Assembly (NCBI GenBank): GCA_022545645.1
Contig: JACZQQ010000118.1
Location: 1-8,020 of the forward strand
DNA length: 8,020 nt
Source of the DNA: Acidobacteriota bacterium
Lineage (GTDB): Bacteria; Acidobacteriota; UBA6911; RPQK01; JADFOI01
Direction of reading: 5' to 3'
The position numbers and the translations under genes are program-made. Under the pieces are notes generated by a model. The model was not told the DNA's origin. It was given only the letters and a program-made list of their open reading frames with translations, and ran no database searches. Of the stretch, positions 5,757 through 8,020 are shown piece after piece (position 1 is the stretch's first letter; each line of letters opens with the position of its first letter).

Positions 5757-5783
5757 GTCTTCTCTCTTTCTCTCCTTCTCTCT
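5757..5783 (-). other. Purine-rich (GA) tract after the ATPase gene
   Basis: Reading down the minus strand from the ATPase stop at 5782, almost every base is A or G for about 25 bases. The tract includes AAGGAG (5777-5772), a perfect Shine-Dalgarno match, but no ATG, GTG or TTG follows at a useful distance. It sits directly before the inverted heptamer array. It may influence mRNA structure or ribosome re-loading for the permease, but no function is shown. Confidence 0.4.
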
Positions 5784-6549
5784 ACGCGCGCTTACCGCGC
5801 TGCAACGGCTTGAGGAATGCCTGAACCTCGGGATCAGCGGAAGACAGCAGCTCATCGGGAGTCCCTATGACGGTGAGTCGTCCGTCCTTCATCAACCCGA
5901 TCCGGTCTCCCAGGTAGAGAGCTTCCTGCAGGTCGTGGGTCACAAAAAGGATGGTCTTTTTGAGGTTCCCCTGCAGTTCCTTGAACTCCTCCTGGATTTC
6001 ACTTCGAGTCAGCGGATCAAGCGCACCAAAGGGCTCATCCATGAGGAGAATCGGGGGATCGACAGCCAGAGCCCGGGCCACCCCCACCCTTTGTCTTTGC
6101 CCTCCCGATAACTGCCAGGGATAACGATGGGCATACTCGTCCCCATCCAGACCCACCAGGGTGAGCAATTCCCTGACCCGCCGGCGGACCCTCTCCTGTT
6201 CCCACCCCTCCAGAGAAGGGACCAGGGCCACATTTCGCTCCACCGTAAAATGCGGAAACAAACCCACTTCCTGGATCACATACCCGATACGCCGGCGCAA
6301 CTCAATGGGATTCCAGGAGGTGGTCGCGCGGTTTTGGACAAGGACTTCTCCGTGGGTGGGTTCAAGCAGACGGTTGACCAGCTTCAAGGTCGTGGTCTTC
6401 CCGCTGCCGCTTCGACCAACCAGCACCACGGTCTCACCCTGGCGGATCTCAAAAGCCAGATGGGAAAGGATTTCAGCTTCTGCCAGTTGATAGGAAACCT
6501 GATGAAACTGAATGGCGATTTCAGGCTTCTCCACTTCGCTTGCTCTCAC
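5782..6549 (-). CDS. Quaternary-amine ABC transporter ATP-binding protein (OpuCA/OsmV-like, lacking CBS domains)
   Basis: A 255-residue ATPase that powers the adjacent permease from the cytoplasmic side. All catalytic motifs are intact: Walker A GRSGSGKTT at 45-53, Q-loop glutamine 93 (YVIQEVGLFPH), signature LSGGQRQR at 147-154, Walker B ILLMDEPFGALD at 167-178 with catalytic Glu172, and H-loop His205 (FVTHD). The body matches the ProV/OpuCA/OsmV lineage, but the protein stops soon after the nucleotide-binding domain. The C-terminal tandem CBS domains, which sense ionic strength or cyclic-di-AMP in OpuA/OpuC, are absent. The GTG start overlaps the stop of the Aas-type synthetase in a GTGA, so the transporter is coupled to that enzyme's gene. 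No frameshift is visible at the end; the stop is followed by a purine-rich tract and a heptamer array. Confidence 0.95.
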   Translation of the reverse strand: MRASEVEKPEIAIQFHQVSYQLAEAEILSHLAFEIRQGETVVLVGRSGSGKTTTLKLVNRLLEPTHGEVLVQNRATTSWNPIELRRRIGYVIQEVGLFPHFTVERNVALVPSLEGWEQERVRRRVRELLTLVGLDGDEYAHRYPWQLSGGQRQRVGVARALAVDPPILLMDEPFGALDPLTRSEIQEEFKELQGNLKKTILFVTHDLQEALYLGDRIGLMKDGRLTVIGTPDELLSSADPEVQAFLKPLQRGKRA

Positions 6550-8020
6550 TGGAAATGCTCTGTGGCAATCCTTTTGGCTTCCTTCAAGTTGATCTTGCCA
6601 CTTCCCAAGAGGGGTAATTCATCCACTTTCAGGAATTTATCCTTGCGAGGGATAAAAAGATTGGGCAATCCCATTTCACCCAATTTCTTGAGAATATCCG
6701 GAATGGTTTCCTCATCATGAATGTGGATCACCGCCAGGCACTCCCCTTTACGATCATCCGCCACAGCGGTGACGGAAAATACCTGGTGCTCCACTTCTGC
6801 GGCCTGGTGCAGGGCCTCCTCAACTCTGCCATGGGGTACCATCTCTCCGCCAATCTTGGAAAATCGGGAAAGCCGGTCGGTGATCTTCAAGAATCCATCT
6901 TCGTTGACCAGGGCAATGTCTCCCGTGACATACCAGCCCTCTCGAAAGACGCTCTGGGTCAGATCGTCTCGTCCCAGATAGCCTTTCATGACATTGGGGC
7001 CTCGCACGATGAGCATCCCCTGGTTATCGGCCGGCAGCGGCTCAAAGGTGTCCGGATCCACAATCCTGACCGCCACCCCAGGCAGGGGTTGACCCACGAA
7101 TCCACGCCGGGAGCCAGGCTGAAAAAAGCCGGGAGCACGAAAATCGGGCACGCTCACCGCTATGACGGGAGAGCACTCGGTGGATCCATAGCCTTCCAGC
7201 GGACGGATTCCAAACTGTTCCTCAAAAGCCAGGGCCAGACGTTCCGACAATTTCTCCGCGCCGGTCAGGACCAATCGAAGCGAGCCCAGTTGAGCCGGGG
7301 TGCAACCTCGCATGTAGAGCTGCAGGAAGGTGGGTGTGGCCAGCAAAATGGTCACCCGGTAGCGATGAATGAAATCACCCACCGCCGGGGCATCCAGAGG
7401 GTTGGGCTGCATGGGCATGGCCAATCCCTTTTGGGCGGCAAACCAAAAACACATATAGCCAAAGGAATGAAACAGGGGCAGGATCCCCAGCACCCGGTCC
7501 TTAGAGGTGGCCCTCAAAACCTGGGCGATGCCTTCAACATTGGAATCGATGTTGGCATGGGTCAGCATGATGCCTTTGGGTTCCCCCGTACTTCCGCTGC
7601 TGAAGATCACGGTCGCCACGTCATCCGGCCCGACACGCCTGGTGGCACCACACAGTTTTTCAAGCATGCGCTGGGGCAGGAAGTAAGAAGCAATCCCGCT
7701 CGATACTTTGGTCAAAAAGCCGATCCCGGCGGCCAGATCCTCCACCCAGATCAGATCGATCCCATCAGGCATCTCAAGATTGGCCTTTTCTTGAAAGGTG
7801 CGGCTGGTGACGATCGATTTCAAAGCAGCCTGGCGCATGGCCGATTCCATACCGCTTTTCCCAACCGTGTAATTCAAGTTGACGCTGGTGCGCCCCGACA
7901 GGGAGGCGGCAAGATTGACCAGCGCACAGGCAACGGTGGGAGGAAGAAGGATTCCTACCTGGGTCTGCTGGGACCAATGAGGTTTGAGAGTTCGGGCCAG
8001 GGTTACGGCACCCACCAAGG
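6546..8020 (-). CDS. Aas-type acyl-ACP/acyl-CoA synthetase, AMP-forming; 5' end beyond the window
   Basis: At least 490 residues of an ANL-type acyl-activating enzyme most like the C-terminal synthetase half of Aas (2-acylglycerophosphoethanolamine acyltransferase/acyl-ACP synthetase). Family marks are VGILLPPTVACALVNLA and SVNLNYT near its start. Counting from the first TTG in the window (8018), the phosphate loop FSSGSTGEPKGIMLTHAN is at 139-156, LEGYGSTECSP at 274-284, WYVTGD at 362-367, DRLSRFSKIGGEMVP at 381-395, and the catalytic lysine in LLGSGKINL is Lys475. The frame stays open to the right edge, and TTG 8018 falls inside the conserved domain, so it is not the true start. The missing part could be a short N-terminus or a fused PlsC-type acyltransferase and/or transporter domain, as in many Aas proteins. 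The likely role is re-acylating lysophospholipids or loading fatty acids onto ACP at the membrane. It ends in a GTGA overlap with the transporter ATPase gene. Confidence 0.9.
   Translation of the reverse strand, partial: LVGAVTLARTLKPHWSQQTQVGILLPPTVACALVNLAASLSGRTSVNLNYTVGKSGMESAMRQAALKSIVTSRTFQEKANLEMPDGIDLIWVEDLAAGIGFLTKVSSGIASYFLPQRMLEKLCGATRRVGPDDVATVIFSSGSTGEPKGIMLTHANIDSNVEGIAQVLRATSKDRVLGILPLFHSFGYMCFWFAAQKGLAMPMQPNPLDAPAVGDFIHRYRVTILLATPTFLQLYMRGCTPAQLGSLRLVLTGAEKLSERLALAFEEQFGIRPLEGYGSTECSPVIAVSVPDFRAPGFFQPGSRRGFVGQPLPGVAVRIVDPDTFEPLPADNQGMLIVRGPNVMKGYLGRDDLTQSVFREGWYVTGDIALVNEDGFLKITDRLSRFSKIGGEMVPHGRVEEALHQAAEVEHQVFSVTAVADDRKGECLAVIHIHDEETIPDILKKLGEMGLPNLFIPRKDKFLKVDELPLLGSGKINLKEAKRIATEHFQ

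Noticed and set aside
8016..8018. TTG as the true start of the Aas-type synthetase
   Set aside because: It falls within the conserved adenylation domain and the frame continues to the window edge, so the gene is truncated by the window.

Overview
This 8,020-base window, roughly mid-50s % GC by eye, reads almost wholly from the minus strand. From right to left it holds: the 3' part of an Aas-type acyl-ACP/acyl-CoA synthetase (cut by the right edge); a three-gene ABC importer of the OpuC/OsmF (quaternary amine, osmoprotectant) type, made of ATPase, permease and lipoprotein binding protein; ispH/lytB of the MEP isoprenoid pathway; a small cupin; an FadD15-like long-chain acyl-CoA ligase; a MerR-type regulator with a B12-like sensory domain; and perhaps the first 22 codons of a membrane protein cut by the left edge. 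The binding protein carries a bacterial lipobox, and the gene set suits a free-living bacterium that makes isoprenoids by the MEP route. Nothing fixes the phylum; Nitrospirota, Acidobacteriota, NC10 or a deltaproteobacterial lineage are guesses only.

Layout and coupling. Several junctions are 4-base start/stop overlaps: synthetase/ATPase (GTGA), permease/binding protein (ATGA) and cupin/acyl-CoA ligase (GTGA). ispH and the cupin are 6 bases apart. The three wider gaps are the places with structure. The ATPase-permease gap (85 bases) and the binding protein-ispH gap (101 bases) each hold a tandem array of a related 7-base unit in opposite orientations, so the arrays bracket the permease and binding-protein genes. 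The gap before the MerR gene (106 bases) holds the only convincing sigma-70-type promoter in the window, with repeated operator-like elements around it.

How the genes may work together. Two AMP-forming acyl-activating enzymes, one coupled to a quaternary-amine importer and one to a cupin, plus ispH, give the region a membrane-lipid and isoprenoid flavour with an osmotic-stress element. The regulator belongs to the CarA/CarH/LitR class, whose known members control carotenoid and light-stress genes. Here both signature motifs for cobalamin binding look degraded. There is no obvious novel multi-gene defence or mobile system. The best leads are the degenerate B12 regulator with its repeat-flanked promoter, the paired heptamer arrays, and the fused transcription unit of an Aas-type synthetase with an OpuC-type transporter.
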